Origin: Halobacillus mangrovi
Lineage (GTDB): Bacteria; Bacillota; Bacilli; Bacillales; Halobacillaceae
Assembly: GCF_002097535.1 (NCBI RefSeq)
Contig: NZ_CP020772.1
Coordinates: 372,001 to 436,000 of the forward strand
Reading direction: 5' to 3'
DNA: 64,000 nt
A program made the translations under genes and the position numbers. This document shows positions 7,934 to 16,530 of this stretch, piece after piece. Within the stretch, counting starts at the first letter, position 1. Every line of letters starts with the position of its first letter. The notes under the pieces are model-generated. The model worked only from the letters and a program-made list of their open reading frames with translations, had not been told where the DNA came from and searched no databases.

Positions 7934-8929
7934 ATGAAATCTCTTGAAGATGCTTTAAAACATAGAGTAGGACTAGGTACAGCTCCTTTAGGAAATATGT
8001 TCAGGGCCGTCCCTGAAGAAGAAGCACAGACGACAATTCAAACCGCCTGGGATCAGGGCGTACGATATTTTGATACCGCTCCTTTTTACGGTGCAGGCTT
8101 AGCTGAGATGCGTCTTGGTGAAGTGCTCTCTCATTATGATCGCGATGAATATGTGTTAAGCACGAAAGTCGGCCGCTATATTACCGAGGAGACGGAGGAA
8201 AAAGAAGGGCTGTTCGAGGATGCCCGTGCCAACAAGGTGATCACGGATTACACCGAAGACGCGACAAAACGGTCGATTGAACAAAGTCTTGAACGTCTGA
8301 AGACCGATCGATTAGACATGGTCTTCGTTCACGATGTGTCACCTGATTTTCACGGTGACGAGTGGATCGCTAAATTCGATGAAGCGAGAAAAGGTGCCTT
8401 TCGTGTGCTTTCTCAACTTCGTGAAGAGGGTGTGATTCGTGGATGGGGACTTGGCGTGAATACGACAGAACCAATCGAGCTTGCGATGGAGCTTGAAGAG
8501 ACGCGTCCGGATGTTTGCTTATCCGCGACACAGTACACTCTTCTTAATCACGACCGCGCATTAGAGCGCATGATGAAATCCGCCGAAGAGAAGGACGTCG
8601 ACATTGTTGTGGGCAGTCCGTATAACTCTGGTGTATTACTTGGCGGCGATCATTACAATTATGCAAAAGCTGGTTCCGATATAATTAGTCGGGTTAATCA
8701 GCTAAAAGAGATTGGCCAGAAATATGATGTTCCATTAAAAGCGGCTGCGCTGCAGTTCTCAATTGCACATCCGGCGGTGAAATCCGTAATTCCTGGATCT
8801 ACACGTCCGGATCGCATTAAAGAGGACCTGGAAATGATCCAGCGAGACATTCCGAAAGAGTTCTGGGAGGAGCTTGTAAACAGAGGCTTTGTTTCTGAAC
8901 ATGCGCCACTTCCGGTGCACTCCCGCTAA
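7934..8929 (+). CDS. Aldo/keto reductase
   Basis: A 331-residue NAD(P)H-dependent oxidoreductase with a TIM-barrel fold. VRYFDTAPFYGAGLAEMRLG holds the catalytic Asp/Tyr pair, VLSTKVGR the Lys, and FVHDV the His; VIPGSTRPDRIKED binds the cofactor. The FDTAPFYG/LAEMRLGEVL pattern resembles D-threo-aldose 1-dehydrogenase and pyridoxal dehydrogenase-like members. AAGGAGGAATCAACTC precedes the ATG. No terminator was seen between it and the MetE-like gene, so it may be co-expressed under the S-box. The true substrate is unknown. Confidence 0.85.
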   Translation: MKSLEDALKHRVGLGTAPLGNMFRAVPEEEAQTTIQTAWDQGVRYFDTAPFYGAGLAEMRLGEVLSHYDRDEYVLSTKVGRYITEETEEKEGLFEDARANKVITDYTEDATKRSIEQSLERLKTDRLDMVFVHDVSPDFHGDEWIAKFDEARKGAFRVLSQLREEGVIRGWGLGVNTTEPIELAMELEETRPDVCLSATQYTLLNHDRALERMMKSAEEKDVDIVVGSPYNSGVLLGGDHYNYAKAGSDIISRVNQLKEIGQKYDVPLKAAALQFSIAHPAVKSVIPGSTRPDRIKEDLEMIQRDIPKEFWEELVNRGFVSEHAPLPVHSR

Positions 8930-8952
8930 TGAGTAAATAACAGTAAAAACAG

Positions 8953-8998
8953 AAAACAGAACGCTTGGATTTGAATGCCAGGCGTTCTGTTTTTTTAT
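8953..8998 (+). terminator. Terminator after aldo/keto reductase
   Basis: AAAACAGAACGCTTGG pairs with CCAGGCGTTCTGTTTTT with one wobble, followed by a T run. Confidence 0.9.
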
Positions 8999-9078
8999 TG
9001 TCTTATTTAGAAAGGATCGAAATTTTTGATGATAAAGTTTATTACAGGGTAATCAAGGGTTACTTAAGGTTATATTCA

Positions 9079-9156
9079 TTACTTTTTCTTTTTCCTTTTA
9101 CCGATGATCACAACAGTTGTTAACACAATTAATAGTAGAAAAAATCCTTCAGCCAT
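9079..9156 (-). CDS. 25-residue membrane microprotein
   Basis: A minus-strand ATG with a near-perfect ribosome binding site (AAGGAGGGAATGTT before it) opens a 25-codon frame. The peptide has a short MAEG head, one hydrophobic helix of about 14 residues rich in Leu, Ile and Val, and a tail of six basic residues out of the last seven (KRKKKK), ending in TAA. This is the layout of a single-pass, positive-inside membrane miniprotein. No family was recognised. It is the only coding candidate in the 516 bases between 8929 and 9446; the 9157-9445 part shows nothing else. Confidence 0.55.
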   Translation of the reverse strand: MAEGFFLLLIVLTTVVIIGKRKKKK

Positions 9157-9445
9157 AACATTCCCTCCTTGAATTTGCATATTGGTGGAACAACTAGCCT
9201 GCAGTTTCAACCGTTGAGATTTATATCTTTATTTATTTACGGAAAGAACTTTAATTGGTTTCAAAATTCAGATAATTTAAGTCTTGAAATATACGCGATG
9301 TGGTTTGAGGTTTCGCATCCTGGTTTTAGATAATAAACTCAGCCATCGTTGAAATAAGGGATATTTTGAAACAAAATAAAATTCTCTTTCGTATGTATGG
9401 ATCAACAATGATCAAAAAATGGGTCGGAGGGGTGTGTGTTCGTTT

Positions 9446-9970
9446 ATGGAAATCAAGAAACACTTGAAGCCTTTATTGGTGTTAGGAATTCTACTGCTAT
9501 CTGTGGGCTGCACAAATTCCGAAGAAACAGGAACCCATGCAGACGAAAACGATAGCGAACAAAACATTCGAAGCTTTTTAAATGAACTCTTGAATGGACC
9601 TAGTGAGGAACAAGAACAGTTACTAAAAGGTCCTGGTTCTGAGGGAGATTTGAAAGAGTTCACCGAGAAGCTCGGTGAATATAAAGTGAAGCATATCAAA
9701 CCGTACCTAAGTGTAGAAACGAACGGGACATTTCATTTCCTACGAATCGCGCAAGAAAATGATTATGAGTTAAAAGTTGAAGATATAACGCTTGAAGAAA
9801 GAGAAAGCTATTACAAATTCACTGTGAACGTATCTTATACGCATAATAAAAGGAATGAAAGTAAAACAATGAATGCTAAGGGTCACGCACAAACGAATGA
9901 AGAGGGTAAAATCACGAGTATTCAATATATCAATTTTGAAGAGTTTCGCGCCGCCTTAGAAAATAAATGA
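9446..9970 (+). CDS. Small secreted lipoprotein of unknown function
   Basis: A 174-residue predicted lipoprotein. After a basic head, a hydrophobic run ends in the lipobox LSVGC with Cys at residue 22, followed by a Thr/Glu/Asp-rich linker. The rest is an acidic domain of about 110 residues, perhaps beta-rich, with no recognised family. ATG 9446 gives a normal signal peptide; GGAGGGG lies about 15 bases upstream, so an in-frame GTG at 9434 is also possible. A hairpin follows the stop. It probably sits on the outer face of the membrane. Confidence 0.75.
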   Translation: MEIKKHLKPLLVLGILLLSVGCTNSEETGTHADENDSEQNIRSFLNELLNGPSEEQEQLLKGPGSEGDLKEFTEKLGEYKVKHIKPYLSVETNGTFHFLRIAQENDYELKVEDITLEERESYYKFTVNVSYTHNKRNESKTMNAKGHAQTNEEGKITSIQYINFEEFRAALENK

Positions 9971-9978
9971 TTGATAGA

Positions 9979-10009
9979 ATCCCTGGTTGTTTTTTACAAC
10001 CAGGGGGGT
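9979..10009. terminator. Hairpin between convergent genes
   Basis: CCCTGGTTGT pairs with ACAACCAGGG around a T6 loop. The T tail is poor on the plus side, but the position between two convergent stops fits a shared terminator. Confidence 0.6.
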
Positions 10010-10031
10010 AACTTATTCTCATCATTAATCT

Positions 10032-10571
10032 TTAATAATAAGGGGAAATCATCAAGTACACGAGCACCCCTGTTAAGCTTACATATAGCCATAACGGCAT
10101 CGTCCAGCGGGCAATCTTACGGTGCTTTTCCACCTTCATCGTCAATCCACGGGCAAGCGTTAGTAACGCAAGCGGCACGATCACAGCAGCAAGCATAATA
10201 TGGGTGATCAAAATAAAGTAATAGATGGTCTGCAGGATGCCTTCGCCGCCATAGGACGTCGAGGAAGCCATGGAGTGGTACGTTAAATAGGAAACAAGAA
10301 ATAAAGCCGTTGTTGTGAAGGCAGCAAAGATAAAGCGTTTATGCCACTTCACATTTTTCTTAAGGATCATATACAAAGCCGCTAATAGAAACACGAACGT
10401 AAACGAGTTTAATACAGCGTTCAGCAGCGGCAGGATCGTCACATCAAAGCCCGTTTGCGGTTCAAACTTCGGTATAAATAACAGGGCGACGACAATCGCG
10501 TTGATGGCGATCGATAAGCCGACAACCCAAGGTACATAGTTGAATTCTTTCTTTGTTGTAGTCACATTCAT
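10032..10571 (-). CDS. yozB: DUF420 membrane protein (YozB/CtaM-like)
   Basis: A 179-residue protein with five hydrophobic helices. WHKRFIFAAFTTTALFLVSY, SYLTYHSM, a THIMLA segment and VEKHRKIARWTMPLWLY are the conserved His-containing parts of DUF420. In Staphylococcus the homologue CtaM is needed to mature aa3/qox-type haem A oxidases; by analogy this may help assemble a terminal oxidase. No cta genes lie beside it here. A ribosome binding site (GGAGGATG) precedes the ATG. Confidence 0.85.
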   Translation of the reverse strand: MNVTTTKKEFNYVPWVVGLSIAINAIVVALLFIPKFEPQTGFDVTILPLLNAVLNSFTFVFLLAALYMILKKNVKWHKRFIFAAFTTTALFLVSYLTYHSMASSTSYGGEGILQTIYYFILITHIMLAAVIVPLALLTLARGLTMKVEKHRKIARWTMPLWLYVSLTGVLVYLMISPYY

Positions 10572-10742
10572 CCTCCATCTCTATGCAGTCATTCATACCT
10601 AGTATAGTAAATGAGGCGGTGGAATTCATTAGATAAGTGGTGACAGAATTGGTAACTTTACAGAGTATGTGTTTTTTTATTGGAAGGGGAGGGGGAGGCT
10701 ACTACAGGATTCGAACCTTACTTCTTTACCAAATCATGTTGA

Positions 10743-10925
10743 TCATTCTTTTCGTGATGAACGATCTGTCGCAATTAGAACAATACAGCCTATGAGAATA
10801 AAGGCGGAAATTAGGGTCAGCGTTAAATGATCATCCCAACTTTTATAAATCGTGAATAATTGGAATATGCCCAATAAAACAACCGCTCATTTAAACGGTA
10901 ATCTTAAAGGTTTGATTGTTCTCAC
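10743..10925 (-). pseudogene. Small membrane-protein ORF with one internal stop
   Basis: On the minus strand a GTG (10923-10925) opens a 61-codon frame broken only by TGA at codon 13 (10887-10889). Past that stop the frame reads a hydrophobic stretch, a WDDHLTL turn, a second hydrophobic helix (ISAFILIGCIVLIA) and a polar TDRSSRKE tail. The pattern of a two-helix membrane protein is kept, and a TGG-to-TGA change would explain the break. AAGGA lies about 12 bases before the GTG. No family recognised; readthrough or a simple non-coding stretch are alternatives. The rest of 10572-10975 holds nothing clear. Confidence 0.35.
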
Positions 10926-10975
10926 CTACTTTTTAATTCCTTATGTACGCTGGATGATCAAAGCCGTCGTTGTTC

Positions 10976-11404
10976 CTATTCATTTTCTAATTCTTCTAGT
11001 AATCGAAACATCTCATCATAATAACCTTTTTCAAAAACTAACAACGTTTCGACTCTATCATTTAACATATACAAGCTGATCCCCAGCTTTTCCGATATAT
11101 ACGTATCGGCAACTTCAGTGACTGAACGATCAATTTTTTTCAACACCTTTTGTGCTTGTTTAGCTTTCATATGTAAAAAGCGGATACCATTAATCTCGGG
11201 TTTACTGTGATCCACAAATTCAAACACTCTGCTGCGATTGCCATCAGGGCTGTAGTGAACAAGTAATCCAGCTTTTGTATAATGTTCAGTTGGACCATCA
11301 TCATCTATAACATACTTTGGTTTTTCTTTCAGTTGTGATTGGACTTCATCTTTTGTCATATTCAATAGTAAACGTCCGGCAGAACGATAAGGGGTAATCT
11401 CCAT
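10976..11404 (-). CDS. Conserved-looking protein of unknown function
   Basis: A 142-residue soluble protein starting MEITPYRSAGRLLLNMTKDE; the short 'N/FGMTKDEV' block after the N-terminal strand occurs in several small Bacillus proteins of unknown role. It is mixed alpha/beta with a Lys-rich middle and an acidic end. The start at 11404 has GAGGATG upstream; the frame is open 15 codons farther but without a better site. Function unknown; an immunity-type or small regulatory fold are only guesses. Confidence 0.65.
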   Translation of the reverse strand: MEITPYRSAGRLLLNMTKDEVQSQLKEKPKYVIDDDGPTEHYTKAGLLVHYSPDGNRSRVFEFVDHSKPEINGIRFLHMKAKQAQKVLKKIDRSVTEVADTYISEKLGISLYMLNDRVETLLVFEKGYYDEMFRLLEELENE

Positions 11405-11496
11405 TGTACACATCCTCATTGAAATCTTATTCTTCATATATTCTACCATTTATTCTGATGCGGCATGATTGGCTTGTTTACTATTAAAGGTTTTCA

Positions 11497-11546
11497 TAAA
11501 AAAAGAATCCGTCCACTTCTACCCAAATGGACGGATTCTTCTTTAT
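11497..11546 (-). terminator. Terminator of ahpCF
   Basis: AAGAATCCGTCCA pairs with TGGACGGATTCTT; reading leftwards on the minus strand it is followed by TTTTTTTATG. Confidence 0.9.
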
Positions 11547-11556
11547 TTTATAGGGA

Positions 11557-13086
11557 TTAATTTCGGATTAGATAATCAAATGAACCTAACGCAGCATTCG
11601 CTCCATCACCCATCGAAATGATGATCTGGTTGTACGGGCTGTCTGTGCAGTCTCCTGCTGCAAACAGACCAGGAACGTTGGTTGCGCCGTGTTTATCGAC
11701 AACGATTTCACCTGTACGCGTACGTTCAACGGTGTCGCCTAACCATTCGGTGTTCGGTACAAGGCCGATTTGGACGAATACACCTTCAAGTTCGATGTGC
11801 TTCTCTTCGTTCGTAGCACGGTCGATGTAGGTAAGGCCGTTGACGTTTTCATCACCGGTGATCTCAGTCGTTTGTGCGTTGGTAATAACCGTTACGTTTG
11901 GCAGGCTGTTTACGCGCTCTTGCAGCACTTCATCAGCCTTCAGTTCAGCACCAAATTCAAGAACGGTGACGTGATTGACGATTCCGGCAAGGTCGATCGC
12001 TGCTTCGATACCGGAGTTTCCGCCACCGATGACCGCAACGTCTTTGCCTTCAAACAATGGACCGTCACAGTGAGGGCAGTAGGCGACGCCCTTGTTCTTG
12101 AATTCTGCTTCGCCAGAAACGCCGAGCTGTCGCCAGCGCGCTCCTGTTGAAAGGATGACGCTCTTACTTTTCAGGACGCCGCCGTTGTCGAGTTCAAGCT
12201 CGAACATGTCTTTTTTCTCAAGACGGCTGGCGCGCTGAAGATTCATAACGTCGATGTTATAGTCCTTCACGTGCTCTTCAAGACTTGCGACCATTTTCGG
12301 TCCTTCTGTCTTTTTCACACTGATGAAGTTTTCAATAGATAGCGTGTCTTGAACCTGACCACCGAAGCGTTCCGCGACCACACCGGTGCGGATCCCTTTA
12401 CGTGCGGTATAGATCGCTGCAGAGGATCCGGCAGGACCGCCGCCTACGACAAGGACGTCATAAGGGTCTTTGTTGTTGAACTCATCTGGGTCCGGTCCAT
12501 CAGCGATTTCGCCGATGATTTCTTCAAGCGTCATGCGTCCGCCTTTAAAGAATTTGCCATTAACATAAACGGATGGAACAGCCATGACGTTGTTGTTTTC
12601 AGCTTCATCTTTAAAGGCTGCGCCGTCGATCATCGTGTGCGTGATGTTCGGGTTCAGCACGCTCATTAAGTTCAGCGCCTGTACGACATCAGGGCAGTTA
12701 TGACAACTTAAGCTCACGTACGTTTCGAAATGAAATTCGCCGCTGATGTTGGAGATCTGGTCGATTACGCTTTGATCTGCTTTTGGCGCTCGCCCGCTCA
12801 CTTGCAAGAGAGCAAGGACGAGGGAAGTGAATTCATGGCCCAGCGGAACACCAGCAAATGTAATGCCAGTGTCCTCACCAGGACGGTTCACGCTGAAACT
12901 AGGTGTTCGTTTTAGTTGTGCGTTTTCTGTGGTAATGCGAGGGGACATGGAGACAAGTTCATCGGTAAGACCGAGCATCTCCTTAGAGACATCGTCGTCT
13001 CCAGCACTGACTTTCAGTACAACGTCGCCCTCCATCAAATCTAAATATTGGTTTAATTGGGCCTTAATTTGTGCATCAAGAACCAT
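11557..13086 (-). CDS. ahpF: Alkyl hydroperoxide reductase subunit F
   Basis: A 509-residue flavoprotein that takes electrons from NAD(P)H and reduces AhpC. The N-terminal double thioredoxin-fold domain has the SCHNCPD dithiol (C128/C131). A thioredoxin-reductase-like part follows with FAD site [12 protein letters not shown] (about 213-224), redox pair CPHC (C337/C340) and NAD site [13 protein letters not shown]. Length and domain order match AhpF. It follows ahpC by 13 bases in one operon; its own AAGGAGTG site precedes the ATG. A strong terminator closes the operon. Confidence 0.97.
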   Translation of the reverse strand: MVLDAQIKAQLNQYLDLMEGDVVLKVSAGDDDVSKEMLGLTDELVSMSPRITTENAQLKRTPSFSVNRPGEDTGITFAGVPLGHEFTSLVLALLQVSGRAPKADQSVIDQISNISGEFHFETYVSLSCHNCPDVVQALNLMSVLNPNITHTMIDGAAFKDEAENNNVMAVPSVYVNGKFFKGGRMTLEEIIGEIADGPDPDEFNNKDPYDVLVVGGGPAGSSAAIYTARKGIRTGVVAERFGGQVQDTLSIENFISVKKTEGPKMVASLEEHVKDYNIDVMNLQRASRLEKKDMFELELDNGGVLKSKSVILSTGARWRQLGVSGEAEFKNKGVAYCPHCDGPLFEGKDVAVIGGGNSGIEAAIDLAGIVNHVTVLEFGAELKADEVLQERVNSLPNVTVITNAQTTEITGDENVNGLTYIDRATNEEKHIELEGVFVQIGLVPNTEWLGDTVERTRTGEIVVDKHGATNVPGLFAAGDCTDSPYNQIIISMGDGANAALGSFDYLIRN

Positions 13087-13099
13087 TTAGCTACACTCC

Positions 13100-13663
13100 T
13101 TAGATTTTACCTACAAGATCAAGGCTTGGCGTAAGGGTATCGTTTCCTTCTTCCCATTTCGCCGGGCAAACTTCGCCAGGGTTTTGACGAACGTATTGAG
13201 CCGCTTTGATTTTGTTGATAAGCGTATCTGCATCGCGGCCGATTCCGCCTGCGTTGATTTCTACAGTCTGGATCACGCCATCTGGGTCGATTACGAATGT
13301 ACCGCGGTCCGCAAGACCTGCTTCTTCGTTTAACACGTCGAAGTTGCGGGAGATCGTTTGAGATGGATCACCGATCATTGTGTATTCGATTTTACCGATT
13401 TTTTCTGAGCTGTCGTGCCAGCCTTTGTGTACGAAGTGAGTATCGGTAGAAACAGAGTATACTTCAGCACCTAGTTCTTTCAGGGCTTCATAGTTATTTT
13501 GAAGGTCTTCCAGTTCTGTCGGGCATACGAAAGAGAAATCTGCAGGGTAGAAGCAAACAACGCTCCACTGACCTTTGAAATCTTCGTGAGATACGTCGAC
13601 GAACTCACCTTGTTTAAAAGCTTTCGCTTGGAATGGTTGTACTTCTTTTCCGATTAGAGACAT
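13100..13663 (-). CDS. ahpC: Alkyl hydroperoxide reductase subunit C (2-Cys peroxiredoxin)
   Basis: A 187-residue typical 2-Cys peroxiredoxin that reduces H2O2, organic peroxides and peroxynitrite. Peroxidatic Cys47 sits in FSFVCPTEL and resolving Cys166 in GEVCPAKW. AhpF downstream recycles it. The leader holds a promoter and an overlapping PerR-type box, so induction by peroxide is expected. CTAGGAGGATTTTTTT precedes the ATG. Confidence 0.97.
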   Translation of the reverse strand: MSLIGKEVQPFQAKAFKQGEFVDVSHEDFKGQWSVVCFYPADFSFVCPTELEDLQNNYEALKELGAEVYSVSTDTHFVHKGWHDSSEKIGKIEYTMIGDPSQTISRNFDVLNEEAGLADRGTFVIDPDGVIQTVEINAGGIGRDADTLINKIKAAQYVRQNPGEVCPAKWEEGNDTLTPSLDLVGKI

Positions 13664-13721
13664 AAAAAAATCCTCCTAGTAGGTATGTTGTAGGGATAAA
13701 TTATAGATTGTAGTGAGTAAT

Positions 13722-13736
13722 CTATAATAATTCTAA
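13722..13736. promoter_or_regulatory. PerR box upstream of ahpC
   Basis: CTATAATAATTCTAA matches the PerR consensus TTATAATNATTATAA at 13 of 15 positions. It lies just downstream of the ahpC -10 box, near the expected transcription start, a classic repressor position. Confidence 0.8.
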
Positions 13737-13746
13737 TTCAATAGCT

Positions 13747-13775
13747 ATTATTATATACGATTAGTTTTTTGTCAA
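13747..13775 (-). promoter_or_regulatory. SigA-type promoter of ahpCF
   Basis: On the minus strand TTGACA (13770-13775) and AATAAT (13747-13752) are separated by 17 bases. The PerR box sits immediately downstream. Confidence 0.7.
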
Positions 13776-13802
13776 CTACTTCACAATTTTGTCGAATGAT
13801 AT

Positions 13803-13848
13803 CTAATGAAAAAGTCCGTCTGCCTTAAAAAAGGGGGATGGACTTTCA
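13803..13848 (-). terminator. Hairpin with T tail upstream of ahpC
   Basis: AAAGTCC..TCTGCC pairs with GGGGGATGGACTTT; read on the minus strand it ends in TTTTTC. It may be a second terminator catching readthrough from gntP. Confidence 0.55.
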
Positions 13849-13965
13849 TTTGTATAGGTTAGCTTATCAATTAATCTGGCATCCTATCAATTAGAACGGG
13901 TTGAGGAGTGTGCTTGGCGTTAGGGGGCAAGGTCAAATGGTGCAACAACCAACCCCCAGGAATGA

Positions 13966-14009
13966 GAAAAAAGCTCGTCCATTCTCCGAAGAGATGAACG
14001 AACTTTTTC
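13966..14009 (-). terminator. Terminator of gntP
   Basis: Minus-strand GAAAAAGTTCGTTCATCTC pairs with GAGAATGGACGAGCTTTTTTC using several G-U pairs, three bases after the stop. Confidence 0.8.
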
Positions 14010-14012
14010 CAC

Positions 14013-15359
14013 TTACACAAACAAGCTCATCAACAGAATAAATCCTAGACCAACAACGGAAATCAGCGTCTCAAGCAGCGTCCAAGTGGCGAACGTTTCT
14101 TTCATATTCAAGCCGAAGTACTCCTTGAACATCCAGAAACCGGCATCGTTGACGTGAGAAGCGATTAAGCTTCCGGCACCGGTAGATAGCACCATCAGTG
14201 CAAGGTTCACATCGGATGTGCCGAGTAATGGAACAACTAATCCGACAGTGGTGAGTGCGGCTACGGTTGCGGATCCTAGAGAAATACGCAGGATGGCCGC
14301 AATTAGCCAGGCAAGGATCAGCGGTGACATGGTAGAACCTTCAAACAGTTCGGCAACATAGCCGCCAACACCGCCGTCGATCAAGACTTGCTTGAAGGCT
14401 CCGCCTCCGCCGATGATTAACAGCATCATTCCGATTTGAGCAATCGCTGTTGAGCAGGAATCCATGATGTCTTTCATCGGAATCTTTCGTGCGATTCCCA
14501 TTGTATAGACGGCAACGAGAATTGAGATCAGCATCGCGGTGGATGCGTTTCCAATTAAGTTCACGACATGGGTAAATCCATTTTCTTCAATGCCCATCGT
14601 TTCTTGAATCAACGTAATAATAGTAGATAGTGCAATTAAGATGACTGGAAGCATCGCTGTGAAGACACTGATGCCAAATCCAGGTGTATCTTCTAATTTG
14701 AATGTTTTCTGTTCGCCTAAAGAAGCGATGTTTCCGGATTTTTTAAAGGATTCCGGTACGATTTTTTTCGCGACCTTCGTAAAGATCGGTCCAGAAATAA
14801 TCACGGTTGGAATCGCAATAATGATTCCGTAAACGAGTACTTTTCCGATATCTGCACCGTACTCCCCGGCGATAACGGTCGGTCCCGGGTGGGGAGGCAG
14901 GAAGCCGTGCGTGACAGACAGGGCTGCGGCCATCGGAAGACCTAAGTATAAAATAGACACTTTCAATTCTTTGGACATTGCAAAAACAATTGGAATTAAC
15001 AAGACCAGTCCGACTTCAAAGAAGAGCGCAATCCCGATAATAAACGACGCGACAACAACGGCCCATTGGATGTTCTTTTCACCGAATTTGTTGACGAGCG
15101 TCATGGCGATGCGCTGGGCTCCGCCAGAATCCGTAATCAGTTTTCCTAACATGGCTCCAAGTCCGAAGATCAATGCCAGGTGGCCAAGTGTTCCGCCGAG
15201 TCCGGCTTCGATCGTTTCAACGACTTCTCCCATCGGCATGCCGAGCATTAAGGCGACACCGAAGGATACGATGATTAATGAGATAAAGGTATTTAATTTA
15301 AGTCCCATAATCAGGACTAATAGGGCGACAATTCCAATGGCTACTACGACTAATGGCAT
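14013..15359 (-). CDS. gntP: Gluconate:H+ symporter, GntP family
   Basis: A 448-residue polytopic permease of the GntP family, importing gluconate with protons. FLPPHPGPTVIAGEYGADIG and VNDAGFWMFKEYF are family signatures. The start at 15359 is chosen because TTGGAGGGAATTATA precedes it and it gives the usual length; a longer in-frame start lies eight codons upstream. It follows gntR by 92 bases. gntK and gntZ, which share an operon with gntR and gntP in B. subtilis, are absent here. Confidence 0.93.
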   Translation of the reverse strand: MPLVVVAIGIVALLVLIMGLKLNTFISLIIVSFGVALMLGMPMGEVVETIEAGLGGTLGHLALIFGLGAMLGKLITDSGGAQRIAMTLVNKFGEKNIQWAVVVASFIIGIALFFEVGLVLLIPIVFAMSKELKVSILYLGLPMAAALSVTHGFLPPHPGPTVIAGEYGADIGKVLVYGIIIAIPTVIISGPIFTKVAKKIVPESFKKSGNIASLGEQKTFKLEDTPGFGISVFTAMLPVILIALSTIITLIQETMGIEENGFTHVVNLIGNASTAMLISILVAVYTMGIARKIPMKDIMDSCSTAIAQIGMMLLIIGGGGAFKQVLIDGGVGGYVAELFEGSTMSPLILAWLIAAILRISLGSATVAALTTVGLVVPLLGTSDVNLALMVLSTGAGSLIASHVNDAGFWMFKEYFGLNMKETFATWTLLETLISVVGLGFILLMSLFV

Positions 15360-15451
15360 TATAATTCCCTCCAAGTTATTCATGTTGTTTCATGAACGTT
15401 ATTTTATCGATAGTAATGGGTGTTCTAGTTTCGATTCCAACTATAAATTTA

Positions 15452-16177
15452 TTATTCTTTTTCTAATCCTTTGGAAAAGGTCTGCTGGGATTTCCAGAGA
15501 TCATCAACCTTTTCCTGTACATCATCAAAGTTCTGATGCAAGGACTTGATCATCAGATCGCGGTCTTTTTGGCTGATCGCTTCAATGTAGAGTTCATGGT
15601 TATCTACGATTCTTGTAAGATCCTCGTAGTCTTCCTTGAAGCGCTTTCTCATGGACAACAAAATACGGCTTTCCATCGTCGGTTTTAAATTATCCCAGAT
15701 CATGGAAATCCGTGAATGATCGATGGACTGGATGATCGTTTCATGAAAGAGGATGTCGTTGAAAGAGAAGTCCTCTGCATCCTTATATTTCACAGCGATC
15801 TTCATCATTTCAAGGATCTTGCTGAGCTCTTTCACTAGATTGGTTGTATCAAGCTTGACCAGCCGTTCAAACACGAAGGTTTCGATAAGCAGCCGCACAT
15901 CATAGATTTCGTTAATTTCTTTATCGGTCAAACCGAGGACGACCGCTCCCATTCGTTCCAGACGGATGATATGTTCAGAGGCTAGTATTTTTAAAGCTTC
16001 ACGAACAGGTGACCGGCTGACGCCAAACTCTGCAGCCAGCTGATTTTCCGTAAGCGTTGAACCGCTTTCAATAACGCCTGAAATCATCCGCATTCTCAGT
16101 TCACATGCAATCTTCTCACCGGTGGAGGCCTTCGTTAACCACTTCGCAGGGTATAGAAATTCTTGAGATTCTTTCAT
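15452..16177 (-). CDS. gntR: Gluconate operon repressor GntR
   Basis: A 241-residue GntR/FadR-type repressor. The winged helix-turn-helix covers about residues 15-80 (FGVSRSPVREALKILASEHI), followed by an FCD all-helical effector domain with metal-binding His and Asp residues. Long stretches (LYPAKWL-KASTG, IRLERMGAVV-GLT, SLHQNFDDVQ-KV-DLW) are those of B. subtilis GntR, making this an ortholog rather than a generic family member. A palindrome matching the known gnt operator lies 29 bases before its start, so it controls itself and gntP. Confidence 0.95.
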   Translation of the reverse strand: MKESQEFLYPAKWLTKASTGEKIACELRMRMISGVIESGSTLTENQLAAEFGVSRSPVREALKILASEHIIRLERMGAVVLGLTDKEINEIYDVRLLIETFVFERLVKLDTTNLVKELSKILEMMKIAVKYKDAEDFSFNDILFHETIIQSIDHSRISMIWDNLKPTMESRILLSMRKRFKEDYEDLTRIVDNHELYIEAISQKDRDLMIKSLHQNFDDVQEKVDDLWKSQQTFSKGLEKE

Positions 16178-16205
16178 TTGTTCACCTTCTTTTTTCGTTT
16201 CAGTG

Positions 16206-16221
16206 TACTTGTATACAAGTA
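16206..16221. promoter_or_regulatory. GntR operator
   Basis: TACTTGTATACAAGTA is a perfect 16-bp palindrome matching the gnt operator core known from B. subtilis. It lies just upstream of gntR next to a possible -10 (minus-strand TAGAAT). Confidence 0.85.
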
Positions 16222-16242
16222 TTCTATAATAAAAAATTCGTT

Positions 16243-16257
16243 TTGAAAACGCTATTA
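16243..16257. promoter_or_regulatory. Candidate CcpA cre site
   Basis: TTGAAAACGCTATTA fits the cre consensus WTGNAAACGNWWNCA with one mismatch and lies just upstream of the gnt operator, suggesting catabolite repression of gluconate uptake. The remaining 270 bases up to the phosphatase gene show only a weak possible promoter (TTGTAT at 16460, TAGAAT at 16484). Confidence 0.5.
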
Positions 16258-16530
16258 TGAAGATTTAATTGTCCATGCTACTCGAACCATGTCGGTGAAA
16301 CTCGCTTCATAGAGCGTTTTGCGCCCTCTTCCTTTTTCAAAAAAACTGCTCATAAAATAATTCGAAAGTATTAGAGAATTTTGGAGAAATAGGGAGGTGT
16401 CTGCGACTTCTCTCATTATTCCAACTCTATCAACTATTGGAAATAAATAGAATGACATGTTGTATACCCCACTACGGTAGGACTAGAATAATAGATAAGG
16501 ATGACCTTAATACTATTTAGGAGGTTTACG

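Noticed and set aside
13920..14036. Plus-strand 44-codon frame starting GTG near 13911
   Set aside because: GAGGAG touches the start, and the frame runs through the gntP terminator and 3' end; probably spurious.
16255..16458. 67-codon minus-strand frame between gntR and the phosphatase
   Set aside because: No ribosome binding site and composition typical of AT-rich non-coding DNA.
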